DNA of 33,493 bases from positions 1 through 33,493 of the forward strand of contig JASEGT010000019.1 of assembly GCA_030018005.1 (NCBI GenBank), written 5' to 3'. Under the pieces are notes generated by a model. That model had not been told where the DNA came from. It was given only the letters and a program-made list of their open reading frames with translations, and did no database searches. A program made the position numbers and the translations under genes. Shown here piece after piece: positions 6,889-15,880 of the stretch; positions within the stretch are counted from its first letter, which is position 1, and every line of letters begins with the position of its first letter. This DNA is from Actinomycetota bacterium (GTDB taxonomy: Bacteria > Actinomycetota > Aquicultoria > Aquicultorales > Aquicultoraceae).

Positions 6889-7245
6889 ATGAACAGATGG
6901 TGGCATGTCGCGCTCTGGGCGACCCTTATTATTGTCCTCTCAGTCGGGCCTACCGGCCCGGAGGTCAGCGAGTTCTGGCCGTACGCCGTACATTTTTTTG
7001 AATATGCGATTTTAGGGATACTCCTCTACCGGGCTATCGTCTATACTTGGAAGGTGGCGGGCGGATTGAGCGCTATTGCGGCCATTACCGCCGCGTCGGC
7101 ATACGGTGTGGCAATGGAGTTGGTCCAACTATCGCTAAGTTACCGGGGTTTCGGCTACGATGATATCATCACGAATTTTGTCGGTGCCGCGATTGGGCTG
7201 CTCGTTTTTAAGCGCGGCCATAATTACAGGGAAGAGCGGGGCTAG
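6889..7245 (+). CDS. VanZ-like integral membrane protein
   Basis: 118 aa. Start chosen at ATG 6889 because the -10 box ends at 6881; a GTG at 6880 would overlap it. The protein has about four membrane segments and the VanZ family pattern: an N-terminal WxxL helix, HFFEYAILGILLY, AYGVAMELVQL and a C-terminal GFGYDDIITNFVGAAIGLL. Members are small membrane proteins of unclear function; VanZ itself gives low-level teicoplanin resistance. This is a stand-alone family member without van genes. It lies 24 bp upstream of coaE and is probably the first gene of an operon with coaE and the transglycosylase. Confidence 0.85.
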   Translation: MNRWWHVALWATLIIVLSVGPTGPEVSEFWPYAVHFFEYAILGILLYRAIVYTWKVAGGLSAIAAITAASAYGVAMELVQLSLSYRGFGYDDIITNFVGAAIGLLVFKRGHNYREERG

Positions 7246-7269
7246 GCTCGTTTTGTGCTGAGGATTGTC

Positions 7270-7875
7270 ATGAAGATTATCGGTGTAACCGGCCCAATAG
7301 CATCGGGCAAGTCGGTAGTCACAGCGCTCCTTAAGGAAAAAGGGGCGCATGTTATCGATGCGGACGTAATCGCGCGCGAGGTCGTCGAACCGGGCAGGCC
7401 GGCGTGGACGGATATAGTCGAGCATTTTGGCGGGAGTGTGCTCGGCCCCGACCAGAACTTAGACCGGCGCGAGTTGGGTAGAATCGTCTTCGGGGATGCC
7501 AAACAACGCGCGATCTTAAACGAGATTGTCCACCCGCGCGTTATGGATGAGGTCTATACCCGCCTTCGTGAAATGGAGGCGACAAATAACCCTGACATCA
7601 TCGTAGTAGTCGACGTGCCGCTTTTGATAGAGGTAGGCATGGATAAGCGTTGCGCACACACGGTGGTTGTGACGGCGGACGAAGAGATCCGGTTGGAGCG
7701 CCTTCTTAAGAAAGGCTTTTCCAGAGAAGAGGCCGAAAGACGCGTCGACGCACAGCACGGTAAGGACGCCCTTGCGAAATTCGCGGATGTGGTCATAGTA
7801 AATAACGGAACCTTAGACGAACTCAAAGAACAAACGGAAGCACTATGGAAGGTAATTCAAGCTGACAGCCAATGA
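7270..7875 (+). CDS. coaE: Dephospho-CoA kinase
   Basis: 201 aa from ATG 7270, with GAGG 6 nt upstream; a GTG at 7255 precedes that site and is less likely. P-loop GPIASGKS at about residues 8-15, then DADVIAREVV, HPRVMDE, VVDVPLLIEVGMD and RLLKKGFSREEAERR, all typical of CoaE. It catalyses the last step of coenzyme A synthesis, phosphorylating the 3' hydroxyl of dephospho-CoA. The usual actinobacterial C-terminal GrpB-like extension is absent. Position after rpsA matches actinobacterial gene order. A cytoplasmic enzyme, probably co-transcribed with its neighbours. Confidence 0.96.
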   Translation: MKIIGVTGPIASGKSVVTALLKEKGAHVIDADVIAREVVEPGRPAWTDIVEHFGGSVLGPDQNLDRRELGRIVFGDAKQRAILNEIVHPRVMDEVYTRLREMEATNNPDIIVVVDVPLLIEVGMDKRCAHTVVVTADEEIRLERLLKKGFSREEAERRVDAQHGKDALAKFADVVIVNNGTLDELKEQTEALWKVIQADSQ

Positions 7876-7909
7876 TTGTCGCTGTCGGTTAGCATATTAG
7901 GACGAAGCA

Positions 7910-8473
7910 ATGAGATTATCCAAAATCGCAATAATTGTAGTAATGCTGCCCTTTTTTGTCATCATGTGGTATCAGTGGTCTTTTACCGACAAGTTTGACC
8001 AGGTATTCTACCCCCTTGAATACAAAGAGGAAATAGGCCAAGCGAGCAAGAAATATTCGATAGACCCCTACTTGATAGCGGCAATGATTTACGAGGAGAG
8101 CAAGTTCAATCCGTCTTCCGAATCTCAGGCCGGTGCTGTCGGTTTGATGCAAATCATGCCCGATACCGGACGGTGGATCGCGGGCAAGCAGAAGCGTGGC
8201 TTTCGTGTAGACGATTTGCTTGACCATAGGGTCAACATCGATATGGGCTGCTGGTATTTCGACTACCTGCGCGACAAATACAGCGATGAGCGCTTAGCCC
8301 TAGCCGCATATAATTCCGGCTATAAAAACGTCGACCGTTGGCTTAACGATGGTCTTCACAATGATGTCGAAGATATGCTCGCGACAATCCCATTCAAAGA
8401 GACGCGGCTGTATGTGCAGAAGGTAACAGCTACCAGGGACAGATACGCGGATATCTACGCGGGCGAATTCTAG
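7910..8473 (+). CDS. Membrane-anchored lytic transglycosylase (Slt/GH23 family)
   Basis: 187 aa. An N-terminal hydrophobic segment (about 5-24) is a signal anchor, with no lipobox. The lysozyme-like domain spans about 40-175, with catalytic Glu in YEESKFNP and the family motifs GAVGLMQIMP and LALAAYNSGY. It cleaves glycan strands of peptidoglycan to 1,6-anhydro ends, outside the membrane. It lies 34 bp after coaE. An AGGACG sequence about 4 nt before the ATG serves as ribosome site. Small single-domain enzymes of this kind often follow coaE in Gram-positive anaerobes; that last point is memory, not tested. Confidence 0.92.
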   Translation: MRLSKIAIIVVMLPFFVIMWYQWSFTDKFDQVFYPLEYKEEIGQASKKYSIDPYLIAAMIYEESKFNPSSESQAGAVGLMQIMPDTGRWIAGKQKRGFRVDDLLDHRVNIDMGCWYFDYLRDKYSDERLALAAYNSGYKNVDRWLNDGLHNDVEDMLATIPFKETRLYVQKVTATRDRYADIYAGEF

Positions 8474-8512
8474 TAGACGACGGTAATGGCCGCGACCGGC
8501 TTGACCCAGCCC

Positions 8513-8556
<44 letters not shown>

Positions 8557-8604
8557 GGCTGTCTGTAGTGCCGGCCGTCGCGTGTAAAAACCTCTCAAAT
8601 CCCT

Positions 8605-8610
8605 TAGAAT
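8605..8610 (+). promoter_or_regulatory. Likely uvrB -10 box
   Basis: TAGAAT lies 9 nt before the uvrB ATG at 8620 with no ribosome site between, suggesting leaderless transcription. The -35 region is poor (GTGTAA at 17 bp). No SOS-box-like GAAC...GTTC repeat is visible. Confidence 0.4.
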
Positions 8611-8619
8611 AGAACCATT

Positions 8620-10671
8620 ATGAGTGATACCGATAAATTCAAAATCGAGGCCCCTTACGAGCCGAAAGGGGACCAGCCGCAAGCTATAGAGAAATTGGTC
8701 GCGGGCGTCAGGGGCGGTAACCGCTATCAGACGCTTCTCGGCGTTACCGGCTCGGGCAAGACCTACACCATGGCCAAGGTCATCGACAACATCGGGCGCC
8801 CCACGCTCATAATCGCGCCCAACAAGACCTTGGCAGCGCAACTCTGCAACGAGTTCAAGTACTTCTTCCCGACGAGCGCGGTCGAATATTTCGTAAGCTA
8901 CTACGACTATTACCAGCCCGAGGCTTACATCCCGCATACCGACACCTACATCGAGAAGGACTCATCCATAAACGACGAGATAGACAAGCTGCGGCACGCC
9001 GCTACCAGCGCGCTCTTTACCCGCCGCGACGTCATCATCGTCGCTTCGGTCTCCTGTATCTACGGCCTCGGCTCGCCCGAGGATTACCAGGCGACCGTCG
9101 TATTTTTAAACAAGGGCGAGGACTACAACCTGGACCACATCTTAAAGAAACTGGTTAAGATAAAGTATCAACGCAACGATTACAGTTACTCCCGGGGTAC
9201 CTTCAGGGTGCGCGGCGATGTGCTGGAGATATTTCCGGCTTACGATGAGATAGGCATTCGCGTCGAGTTCTTCGGGGATACGGTGGAGCGAATAGTCAGC
9301 ATCGATCCGCTCACCGGCGAAATCCTCAAAGCCCATGAGCATATGTCGATTTATCCGGCGACCCACTTCGTCACCGTTGAAGACAAGATAGAGCGGGCGC
9401 TCACCTCAATCCAGGACGAGATGGTAGACCGCATAATAGAGCTAAAAGAGCAGGGAAAACTCTTGGAGGCGCAACGGCTCGAACAGCGCACCAAGTTTGA
9501 CCTGGAGATGCTCCGCGAGGTCGGCTACTGCAACGGCGTCGAGAACTATTCGCGCCACTTTAGCGGTAAAGCGCCCGGCGAGCCGCCGGATACGCTTATC
9601 GACTACTTCCCGAAGGACTTGCTAGTCCTTATCGACGAGTCGCATATCACCATCCCGCAGCTAAACGGCATGTACAACGGGGATCGTTCACGCAAGCTCA
9701 CCCTCGTCGAGCACGGCTTCCGGCTGCCCTCAGCCGTCGATAACCGCCCCCTGCGCTTCGAGGAGTTCATCGAGAAAGTGCCGCAAATAGTCTTTGTAAG
9801 CGCGACGCCGGGGCCATTTGAGGCGCAGGTTAGTCAACAGGTCGCCGAGCAAATCATCCGCCCGACCGGTCTGGTCGACCCCGAGGTCATGGTGAAACCG
9901 ACCGGAGGCCAAGTCGACGACCTCTTCGATTTAATAAAAGCGCGCACCGACCAGAATGAGCGCGTGCTGGTGACCACGCTCACCAAGAAGATGGCCGAAG
10001 ATCTTACCGACTATTACTTTGAGATGGGGGTCAGGGTCCGCTACCTCCACTCCGACATCGACACGCTTGAGCGCGTGAAGATATTGACCGATCTGCGGCG
10101 CGGTGATTTCGACGTCCTCGTCGGTATAAATCTGCTTCGCGAGGGACTCGACCTGCCCGAAGTCTCGCTCGTCGCCATTCTTGACGCCGACAAAGAGGGC
10201 TTCTTGCGCTCCGAACGCTCGCTCATACAGACAATCGGGCGGGCCGCCCGAAACGTAAGTGGCCAGGTCGTCATGTACGCGGATTCGGTGACCGACTCCA
10301 TGAGCCGGGCTATTAGCGAGACAAACCGCCGTCGCAAGATCCAGAAGGACTACAACGAGGCGCATGGTATCGAGCCTGAGAGCATCCGTAAGGCTGTAAC
10401 CGACATCATCCAAAGCGTTGTCGCAGAATCTGGCAAGCTCTACAAAGCCCGCAAAGATAGCGACGAGATACAAAAGATACCCCTCCAAGAGCTCCAGAGC
10501 ATCATCCGCGCGCTCGAAGACGAGATGCGAACCGCCGCCGAGAGCCTCGACTTCGAAAAAGCCGCACTTCTTCGCGATGAGATGTTCGAACTACGCAAAG
10601 ACATCGACGAGATGGAAGGCCTAGGCGCCATCAGCAAGCAGAAACGCCCGGATTTGAGGATAGTGAAGTAG
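8620..10671 (+). CDS. uvrB: Excinuclease ABC subunit B
   Basis: 683 aa, full length for UvrB. Walker A GVTGSGKT at about 43-50, the beta-hairpin region [12 protein letters not shown] with IEKDSSIND at about 92-116, helicase motif [25 protein letters not shown] and QTIGRAARN, and a C-terminal UVR domain (about 625-660) that binds UvrC. It verifies DNA damage after UvrA loading and prepares incision by UvrC. It stands in the conserved polA-rpsA-coaE-uvrB order; uvrA follows 17 kb later and uvrC is not in the window. The gene ends at a bidirectional terminator 300 bp on. Confidence 0.98.
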   Translation: MSDTDKFKIEAPYEPKGDQPQAIEKLVAGVRGGNRYQTLLGVTGSGKTYTMAKVIDNIGRPTLIIAPNKTLAAQLCNEFKYFFPTSAVEYFVSYYDYYQPEAYIPHTDTYIEKDSSINDEIDKLRHAATSALFTRRDVIIVASVSCIYGLGSPEDYQATVVFLNKGEDYNLDHILKKLVKIKYQRNDYSYSRGTFRVRGDVLEIFPAYDEIGIRVEFFGDTVERIVSIDPLTGEILKAHEHMSIYPATHFVTVEDKIERALTSIQDEMVDRIIELKEQGKLLEAQRLEQRTKFDLEMLREVGYCNGVENYSRHFSGKAPGEPPDTLIDYFPKDLLVLIDESHITIPQLNGMYNGDRSRKLTLVEHGFRLPSAVDNRPLRFEEFIEKVPQIVFVSATPGPFEAQVSQQVAEQIIRPTGLVDPEVMVKPTGGQVDDLFDLIKARTDQNERVLVTTLTKKMAEDLTDYYFEMGVRVRYLHSDIDTLERVKILTDLRRGDFDVLVGINLLREGLDLPEVSLVAILDADKEGFLRSERSLIQTIGRAARNVSGQVVMYADSVTDSMSRAISETNRRRKIQKDYNEAHGIEPESIRKAVTDIIQSVVAESGKLYKARKDSDEIQKIPLQELQSIIRALEDEMRTAAESLDFEKAALLRDEMFELRKDIDEMEGLGAISKQKRPDLRIVK

Positions 10672-10743
10672 TCACAGTTATCCTGCTAAATTCCGCCCTG
10701 AGCTGGAGACTTATGTGTGGTCGAGTCCGAGTAAACCATAAAT

Positions 10744-10766
10744 GGTTGACACATCAAACGTCAACC
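10744..10766. repeat. Inverted repeat in the uvrB-methyltransferase gap
   Basis: GGTTGAC (10744-10750) and GTCAACC (10760-10766) are perfect arms around 9 nt. AAATGGTTGA also recurs about 48 bp later. The gap 10672-11072 is 401 bp; apart from this and the terminator at 10974 I see nothing convincing. A 60-codon frame at 10742-10924 has no ribosome site and no recognisable features. Confidence 0.4.
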
Positions 10767-10973
10767 GAGGTCAGTTTAATGGACAACAAATGGTTGATGG
10801 CTCGAGTCGTGTTTACCGCAGGAAGCACAATAAACTACGCCACTTATTTCTTCTGGTAGCAGTAGGGGCGACAACGACCAGCGACGATCATGACGACGAG
10901 CTGCTGACAAGAGGCTTACCGTAAGGTTAAGCACTTACTTGCAACATAGCAGCAAAGAGTGCACTCAAACACA

Positions 10974-11006
10974 AAAGACCCGCTGTTTAGCAGCGGGTCT
11001 TTATTT
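10974..11006. terminator. Bidirectional terminator between uvrB and the methyltransferase gene
   Basis: A 12-bp perfect stem (10974-10985 / 10991-11002) with loop TTTAG has T-rich sequence to the right and A-rich sequence to the left. It can end uvrB transcription (plus) and transcription of the convergent minus-strand gene. Confidence 0.9.
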
Positions 11007-11072
11007 AACGATGTCAGCGCCAACGCGCTCAGTTTCTACCTGCTCGAGCAACCAAACCCCCAAGACCAAGCA

Positions 11073-12440
11073 TCAAACTCCAGCCCTTGTAAGAAACGCA
11101 AGCGACTCTATATGGAACGTCTGCGGAAAAAAGTCTACGAGCCGAACAGAATCTATCTTGTAGCCGGGCGCCAACCACTTAAGGTCGCGGGCGAGCGTCG
11201 CCGGATCGCATGAGACATAGACGATAGTCTCGGGTTGCAACCCGAGCAGGTTGTCGATTACCTTGCCTCCGATGCCGGAGCGTGGCGGGTCGACGATAGT
11301 TATGTCGATATGCCCGGCGGTACGCATGTCGAACGCTTCCAGCACCGAGCGAACAATGCGCACATTTGCAAGAGAGTTGCGCTCGAGATTTCGCCAACCA
11401 TCGGTAACGGCCCTTTTGCTCTCTTCGACCGCGATGACCTCGGCTCCGCTTTGGGCCACAGGGAGCGCGAAATTGCCGGCCCCCGCGTAGAGGTCGAGCA
11501 CCCACCGCCCGGATAGCGAGCCGAGTTGAGACAGGATGCGTGCGACCATCACCTGGTTTAGCCGCCAGTTGCCCTGGATAAAACCTCCGGGTGAGATGGT
11601 GTAGTCGATGTCGTTAAGCGGTAGAGTGAGGCTGTCTTTGCCATGAGTGGCCGAGGTCGAGTTGCCTTTGACGACGACGCCGTCAAAGCCGTTTTTGATA
11701 AGGAGTTTGCCTATATCGTTGAGGTGATTGTTATTTTGTTTACCCGGGCGCAGGCGCACGAGCGCAAAGACGCCGTCGCCATAGGTCGCGTGAATCTCGC
11801 TGATGGCGGCAAAAATATCCGGCTCGCTCGCAAGCGCGGCGCGAATCCTTGCCAATCCCTGATTTAGTTCATCCACCAGCAGCGGGCAGCGCTCGATATC
11901 GACCACCTCATTGCTCTTCTCCTTAAAGAAGCCGATGGACGGCGCGTCGACCTTAAACTGTGCCCGGTAGCGGTAGCCCCAGGCACCATCATCGAGTACC
12001 AGCGCCTCGTCTAGTCCGACCTCTATTTTGCCGATGCGGCGGAGGTTGTCCGCAAGGACAGCCTCTTTCATCTCGATCTGCTTTGCGTGCGAGGCGTACT
12101 GGAGCCGGCAGCCGCCGCAGGTCCCGAAGTGAGGGCAGGGCGGCTCGACGCGCTCGGGCGATGGCTCGAGTACATTGACCGTCGTCGCCAGCGAGTAGTC
12201 GCGCCGTTCTTCATCGATGACCGCCCCTACCGTCTCGCCCGGTATCGCGCCTTTTACCATAATGACCTTGGAGCGCGGAGGCCTAGGGCGATCGCCCGTA
12301 CTGTTGCTCGGCGGCGCTTCGGCCTCTGTAAATTCAGGCGGTTTGCGAACGAGAACCCGCCCCCCATAAATGGGTACGCCGCCGGTGAGGTCCAAGATTT
12401 CGTAACGGTTGTTTTTGTTCGATATTTTATTCATACACAT
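11073..12440 (-). CDS. rlmD: TRAM/Fe-S RNA uracil-5 methyltransferase (RumA/TrmA family)
   Basis: 455 aa. Order: a TRAM-like N-terminal RNA-binding region (about 10-95, ending VNVLEP), a 4Fe-4S motif CPHFGTCGGC with the fourth Cys in IERCPLL, then the SAM-binding core with LDLYAGAGNFALP, DPPRSG and the catalytic YVSCDPATLARD segment. The family methylates C5 of uridine in 23S rRNA (U1939 or U747) or tRNA. The exact target cannot be told, so the symbol is provisional. A Pro-rich insert (about 38-58) lengthens the TRAM region. The ribosome site is weak; a second ATG two codons in is an alternative start. Divergent from arsM, convergent with uvrB. Confidence 0.9.
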   Translation of the reverse strand: MCMNKISNKNNRYEILDLTGGVPIYGGRVLVRKPPEFTEAEAPPSNSTGDRPRPPRSKVIMVKGAIPGETVGAVIDEERRDYSLATTVNVLEPSPERVEPPCPHFGTCGGCRLQYASHAKQIEMKEAVLADNLRRIGKIEVGLDEALVLDDGAWGYRYRAQFKVDAPSIGFFKEKSNEVVDIERCPLLVDELNQGLARIRAALASEPDIFAAISEIHATYGDGVFALVRLRPGKQNNNHLNDIGKLLIKNGFDGVVVKGNSTSATHGKDSLTLPLNDIDYTISPGGFIQGNWRLNQVMVARILSQLGSLSGRWVLDLYAGAGNFALPVAQSGAEVIAVEESKRAVTDGWRNLERNSLANVRIVRSVLEAFDMRTAGHIDITIVDPPRSGIGGKVIDNLLGLQPETIVYVSCDPATLARDLKWLAPGYKIDSVRLVDFFPQTFHIESLAFLTRAGV

Positions 12441-12563
12441 AAACTACCATTTCAGCCGGTATTTGGATAGCCGCAGCGGCAGACGGTGAGGTAATCCTGC
12501 AGGCTTTCGCCCATTCAATATATCCAGGGCATATCCAAACAGCACTGGACTATTACTTTGTTA

Positions 12564-12569
12564 TATAAT
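12564..12569 (+). promoter_or_regulatory. Likely arsM -10 box
   Basis: TATAAT in the divergent gap between the methyltransferase gene and arsM. No good -35 box is visible. Predicted start near 12576 gives a leader of about 78 nt to the TTG start at 12654. A three-codon frame (ATG ATT GAC TAA) begins at 12581. Confidence 0.4.
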
Positions 12570-12653
12570 AGGCATATCACATGATTGACTAAGCCGGGCT
12601 ATTGCCAGCCGAAAATGCGGAGGCTGTTCGGGGACTTGAGAGAGGTGTTCGTA

Positions 12654-13505
12654 TTGGAGAACGATGACGTAAGGAAGATAGTGCGCGAAGGCTACGCGAA
12701 GATAGCACAGCTGGAGGAGTCGTGCTGTGGCCCATCGACGGCACCGGCGAAAAGTTCGGGCGGTTGCGGCTGTGGCTGCGGCGACCCGCAGGAATCTATC
12801 AGCAAACAGGTGGGCTACACCGACGAGGATATCAACTCGGTTCCCGATGGTGCCAACCTGGGGCTGGGCTGCGGAAACCCGGTAGCGCTGGCCTCGCTTA
12901 AAGAGGGCGAGGTCGTGCTCGACCTCGGCTCGGGCGGCGGCTTCGACTGCTTCCTCGCCGCGCCAAGAGTCGGGGAGAGCGGCCGCGTCATCGGCGTCGA
13001 CATGACCCCGGAGATGCTCGAAAAAGCGCGCGCCAACGCGCGCAAAAGCGGTTTCGCCAACGTCGAGTTCAGGCTGGGCGAGATAGAGCACCTTCCCGTC
13101 GCCGACAACGAGGTCGATGTCATCATATCGAACTGTGTCATCAATCTATCCCCCGACAAGCAACGGGTCTTCGACGAGGCGCACAGGGTTCTCAAACCCG
13201 GCGGCAGGCTGATGGTATCCGATATCGTCTTACTGGCCGACCTGCCCGATTTTATCAAAGACAGCATCACCGGCTATGTAAGCTGCCTCTGCGGCGCGGT
13301 CATGCGCGACGAGTATCTCGCCCTGATGGAGAAGGCCGGTTTTACCGGTGTCGAAATTATGGAGGAGACCGCCTATCCGGTGGAGAAACTGATAAGCGGC
13401 CCGGCTATTCAGGCCATAATCGAAGACCTCGACATAACAGATGAACGCCTATCATCAATCGCGGTCACGGTCTTAAGCGCAAAAGTCTGCGCCTATAAGA
13501 AATAG
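12654..13505 (+). CDS. arsM: Arsenite S-adenosylmethionine methyltransferase
   Basis: 283 aa from the TTG at 12654, which has GAGAGGTG 6 nt upstream and gives the usual MENDDVRKIV start; an upstream in-frame TTG at 12585 would add 23 atypical residues. A Cys-rich N-terminal stretch (CCG ... GGCGCGCGDP) is typical of bacterial ArsM. Three catalytic cysteines are all present: C73 (GLGCGNP), C161 (ISNCVINL) and C211/C213 (CLCGAV). SAM motif LDLGSGGGFD and VLKPGGRLMVSDIV follow. The enzyme methylates As(III) stepwise to methylated, often volatile or excreted species. No arsR, arsB/acr3 or other ars gene is adjacent, so it may be constitutive. Confidence 0.93.
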   Translation: MENDDVRKIVREGYAKIAQLEESCCGPSTAPAKSSGGCGCGCGDPQESISKQVGYTDEDINSVPDGANLGLGCGNPVALASLKEGEVVLDLGSGGGFDCFLAAPRVGESGRVIGVDMTPEMLEKARANARKSGFANVEFRLGEIEHLPVADNEVDVIISNCVINLSPDKQRVFDEAHRVLKPGGRLMVSDIVLLADLPDFIKDSITGYVSCLCGAVMRDEYLALMEKAGFTGVEIMEETAYPVEKLISGPAIQAIIEDLDITDERLSSIAVTVLSAKVCAYKK

Positions 13506-13539
13506 TACAATAGGCGTTGTCTGGTGGCGCCTTGCATCC

Positions 13540-13559
13540 CCTTGCCGGGCAAGGATTTT
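13540..13559 (+). terminator. Possible arsM terminator
   Basis: CCTTGC (13540-13545), loop CGG, GCAAGG (13549-13554), then ATTTTA, 35 bp after arsM. The T-run is short, so efficiency is doubtful. Confidence 0.5.
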
Positions 13560-13597
13560 AATGATTACCGGGTGTGGATTTTAAGAGGGCAAACTAG

Positions 13598-14977
13598 ATG
13601 TCAGGTGTAGGCAGAAACGACCCCTGCCCGTGCGGCAGCGGCAAGAAATTCAAAAAGTGTTGCGGCGCGCGCCCTTTTGCGGAGATAAAACCAGAGGCCT
13701 CGACGAAGAAACGCCAGGTGGATGCGATACTCACGTACCTAAGCAAAGAGCACGGCGAAGCTATCGAGGACGCCTACGAGGTATTCTTCGAAGAATTCGA
13801 CCCCGAAGAACATCTCGACGGCGGCTTGCAAAATATGGCGATGATAAACTTCTGGGACTGGGTGGTCAGCGACGCTCTCGCCGACTACGACGACCCGGAT
13901 AACAGAACAACCCTCCTAGACCTCTACATCGAAGACAACCGTAAAGAGCTAAGCGACGATGACCTGCGCGTTCTCGAGAAGCTAAGAGATTCGTATATCA
14001 GTCTCTACGAAGTCGCGGAGGTCTACCCCGAGGAAGGCTTAATCTTTGAGGATTTGCTTCTGGGCGGTTCGTTTAAAGTGCGCGAGCGCACCGCCACCCG
14101 CTATCTGAACAAATGGGACATCGTCGCTGTACGTCTACTCGAGATAGATGGTGAGTGGGTTATGTCGGGGAGTATCTACTCTTACCACCGGCACCGCAAG
14201 ACTAAACTAATCGAGGAGTTCAAGATCGACTACGAGCTGCTCAAAGGCGACCATCCCGATATTACGATGCGTGAATCGCTTAAGGAGAACGGCGATTTGT
14301 TCATGTACTATTGGTACGAGCCGCTTCTCTATCCCGAGTCGCCGCAGATAGCCACTTCAAGCGGCGAGCAGGTTATTATCTCCAAAGCGCGCTTCGATGT
14401 GGTGGACAAAGACGCGGTAATCGCCGCCCTCACCGCCATCAATGGTTTCGAGCGCGAAGATGAGAGCTTTGTCTGGCTCGGCGAGACCGAGCATATGAAC
14501 GGCCTGGTCCTCCTGGGGCAGGTCGTCTTCGAAGGAGACCGGCTTATTCTGGAGACCAATTCCAAGGAGCGACTGGAGAAGGGAAAAGCACTTATCAGCG
14601 AGCACGCCGGCGGACTGGTTATGCATAAGGCCGACGAGTTCCAAGATATCCTGCAGGCGCTCGAGAATCAGAAACTCGGTGTGCATGCGTCCAAAGACGA
14701 CGTCGACGATATCTCGCCCGAGATGCGGCAGCAGATCTATGAGCAGTTTATGCAAGGATATTATGAGAACTGGCTCAACGAACGCATCCCGATGCTCGAC
14801 GGCAAGACGCCACTCGAGGCTGTCAAGACCGAGGACGGCAAGCGAGGTGTTATCGAGACGTTAAAGTCCATTGAGAATGCCGAGCTTCGCAACAAAAAGC
14901 AGGGGCAAGCGCATGTCGATATCGCCTGGCTGTGGGAGCGCCTCGGGATAGAATGTCCGGGGTCTAAACAGCCTTGA
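13598..14977 (+). CDS. SEC-C zinc-motif protein of unknown function
   Basis: 459 aa. The N-terminus is a SEC-C motif (residues 6-23, C10, C12, C21, C22, with GRNDPCPCGSGKKFKKCC), the zinc-binding element also found at the SecA C-terminus. The remainder is acidic and probably alpha/beta with no membrane segment. A C-terminal stretch with WLNERIPMLDGKTPLEAV resembles the toxin-binding tail of MbcA/ParS-type antitoxins and of other SEC-C proteins, but this may be coincidental. AGAGGG lies 9-10 nt before the ATG. SEC-C proteins are often annotated only by the motif; possible roles are ribosome or Sec contact. It follows arsM on the same strand by 92 bp, with a possible terminator between. Confidence 0.8.
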   Translation: MSGVGRNDPCPCGSGKKFKKCCGARPFAEIKPEASTKKRQVDAILTYLSKEHGEAIEDAYEVFFEEFDPEEHLDGGLQNMAMINFWDWVVSDALADYDDPDNRTTLLDLYIEDNRKELSDDDLRVLEKLRDSYISLYEVAEVYPEEGLIFEDLLLGGSFKVRERTATRYLNKWDIVAVRLLEIDGEWVMSGSIYSYHRHRKTKLIEEFKIDYELLKGDHPDITMRESLKENGDLFMYYWYEPLLYPESPQIATSSGEQVIISKARFDVVDKDAVIAALTAINGFEREDESFVWLGETEHMNGLVLLGQVVFEGDRLILETNSKERLEKGKALISEHAGGLVMHKADEFQDILQALENQKLGVHASKDDVDDISPEMRQQIYEQFMQGYYENWLNERIPMLDGKTPLEAVKTEDGKRGVIETLKSIENAELRNKKQGQAHVDIAWLWERLGIECPGSKQP

Positions 14978-15041
14978 CGCGCAACAGACACCGTCTCTTT
15001 TTGATCCTCTCTTATGAGTCCCAAATCCCGCTGAAACCAGC

Positions 15042-15047
15042 TATAAT
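15042..15047 (+). promoter_or_regulatory. Likely -10 box of the gene at 15080
   Basis: TATAAT in the 102-bp gap after the SEC-C gene; predicted transcript start near 15054 gives a leader of about 26 nt containing the AGG ribosome site. No clear -35 box. Confidence 0.45.
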
Positions 15048-15079
15048 AGTGGCTAAGAATATAGATGAGGTTGATTTAC

Positions 15080-15685
15080 ATGTCGAGCGTTATAGACATC
15101 ACTCATTATCTAGACGACCGGGGTTTTCCGGTATTTGTCGGCTCAGCAGGTCGCTTGAGCAGGTTCTTTGGGAAGATCGTCGCGGCCGCATCGCTTTTGC
15201 CTGTCGAGGGTACCATCTTATCGGCGGTGCCATGCCGCAGGCGGCCCGGGCATAAGCTCTGCGAGGGAAGTATCCACATCTACCGGCGCTACGACGGGGT
15301 CATCGAATGGACCTGCCCTGAATGTGACGACGAGGGCTTTATCTACAATTGGGAGGCCACATACTGGGACAAGAGTCGTTATTACGATTCGAACCTCGGC
15401 TGCGACGCCATTGCCCTTATCGTCACACGCGAAGAATACGACGCTCTGGCCGGCATCGAAACGCTGTCCGAGGAGAGTGAGGCGATTCTTCACGCCGCGG
15501 CCACAGTCGATGACGGCGTTGAGATAGCCGCGGCACCCGGCGCCTTCGACGACCTGGCGGGCCATATTGCTTTCGAGGCCAACCACGAGGCGAACGAATG
15601 CAGCGAACTGCTGCTAGGCAAAGTCTGCGAGCGCATTGAGGTGCTTCTTGAGTTTAACGAGATAGCGCAAGGTTTTTACGATTGA
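15080..15685 (+). CDS. Uncharacterised protein with a zinc-ribbon-like Cys set
   Basis: 201 aa from ATG 15080, chosen because GATGAGG lies 9 nt upstream; an ATG at 15065 overlaps that site. I do not recognise the family. The first ~45 residues contain a basic/hydrophobic helix. A Cys set follows, CRRRPGHKLC then CPECDDEGF (about residues 52-95), which looks like a split zinc ribbon of the kind seen in nucleic-acid binding or zinc-handling proteins. The C-terminal half is acidic and Ala/Glu-rich, probably helical, and includes ATVDDGVEIAAAPGAFDD. No membrane segment. Lies between a SEC-C protein and the phosphatase gene with its own promoter. Function unknown. Confidence 0.75.
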   Translation: MSSVIDITHYLDDRGFPVFVGSAGRLSRFFGKIVAAASLLPVEGTILSAVPCRRRPGHKLCEGSIHIYRRYDGVIEWTCPECDDEGFIYNWEATYWDKSRYYDSNLGCDAIALIVTREEYDALAGIETLSEESEAILHAAATVDDGVEIAAAPGAFDDLAGHIAFEANHEANECSELLLGKVCERIEVLLEFNEIAQGFYD

Positions 15686-15880
15686 CCCAGCAGATAATCT
15701 GCCACTCTTAAAAGCGATCGACCGGTAAATGAATATATTAGCATTGAACCGGGTAGGAAATGTTACAACGGTAACAAACTTTTATGCGATGAAAACGGCA
15801 TTGGTAAAGAATGGCAAATGCAGGCTGGTAGAGAGGTTCTCGTGCTCGTAGCTGCCTGCAGAATTCTAGAGGTTGATAAA

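Noticed and set aside
10742-10924. 60-codon plus-strand frame after uvrB
   Set aside because: No ribosome site, no family resemblance, and its start lies in an inverted repeat; treated as intergenic.
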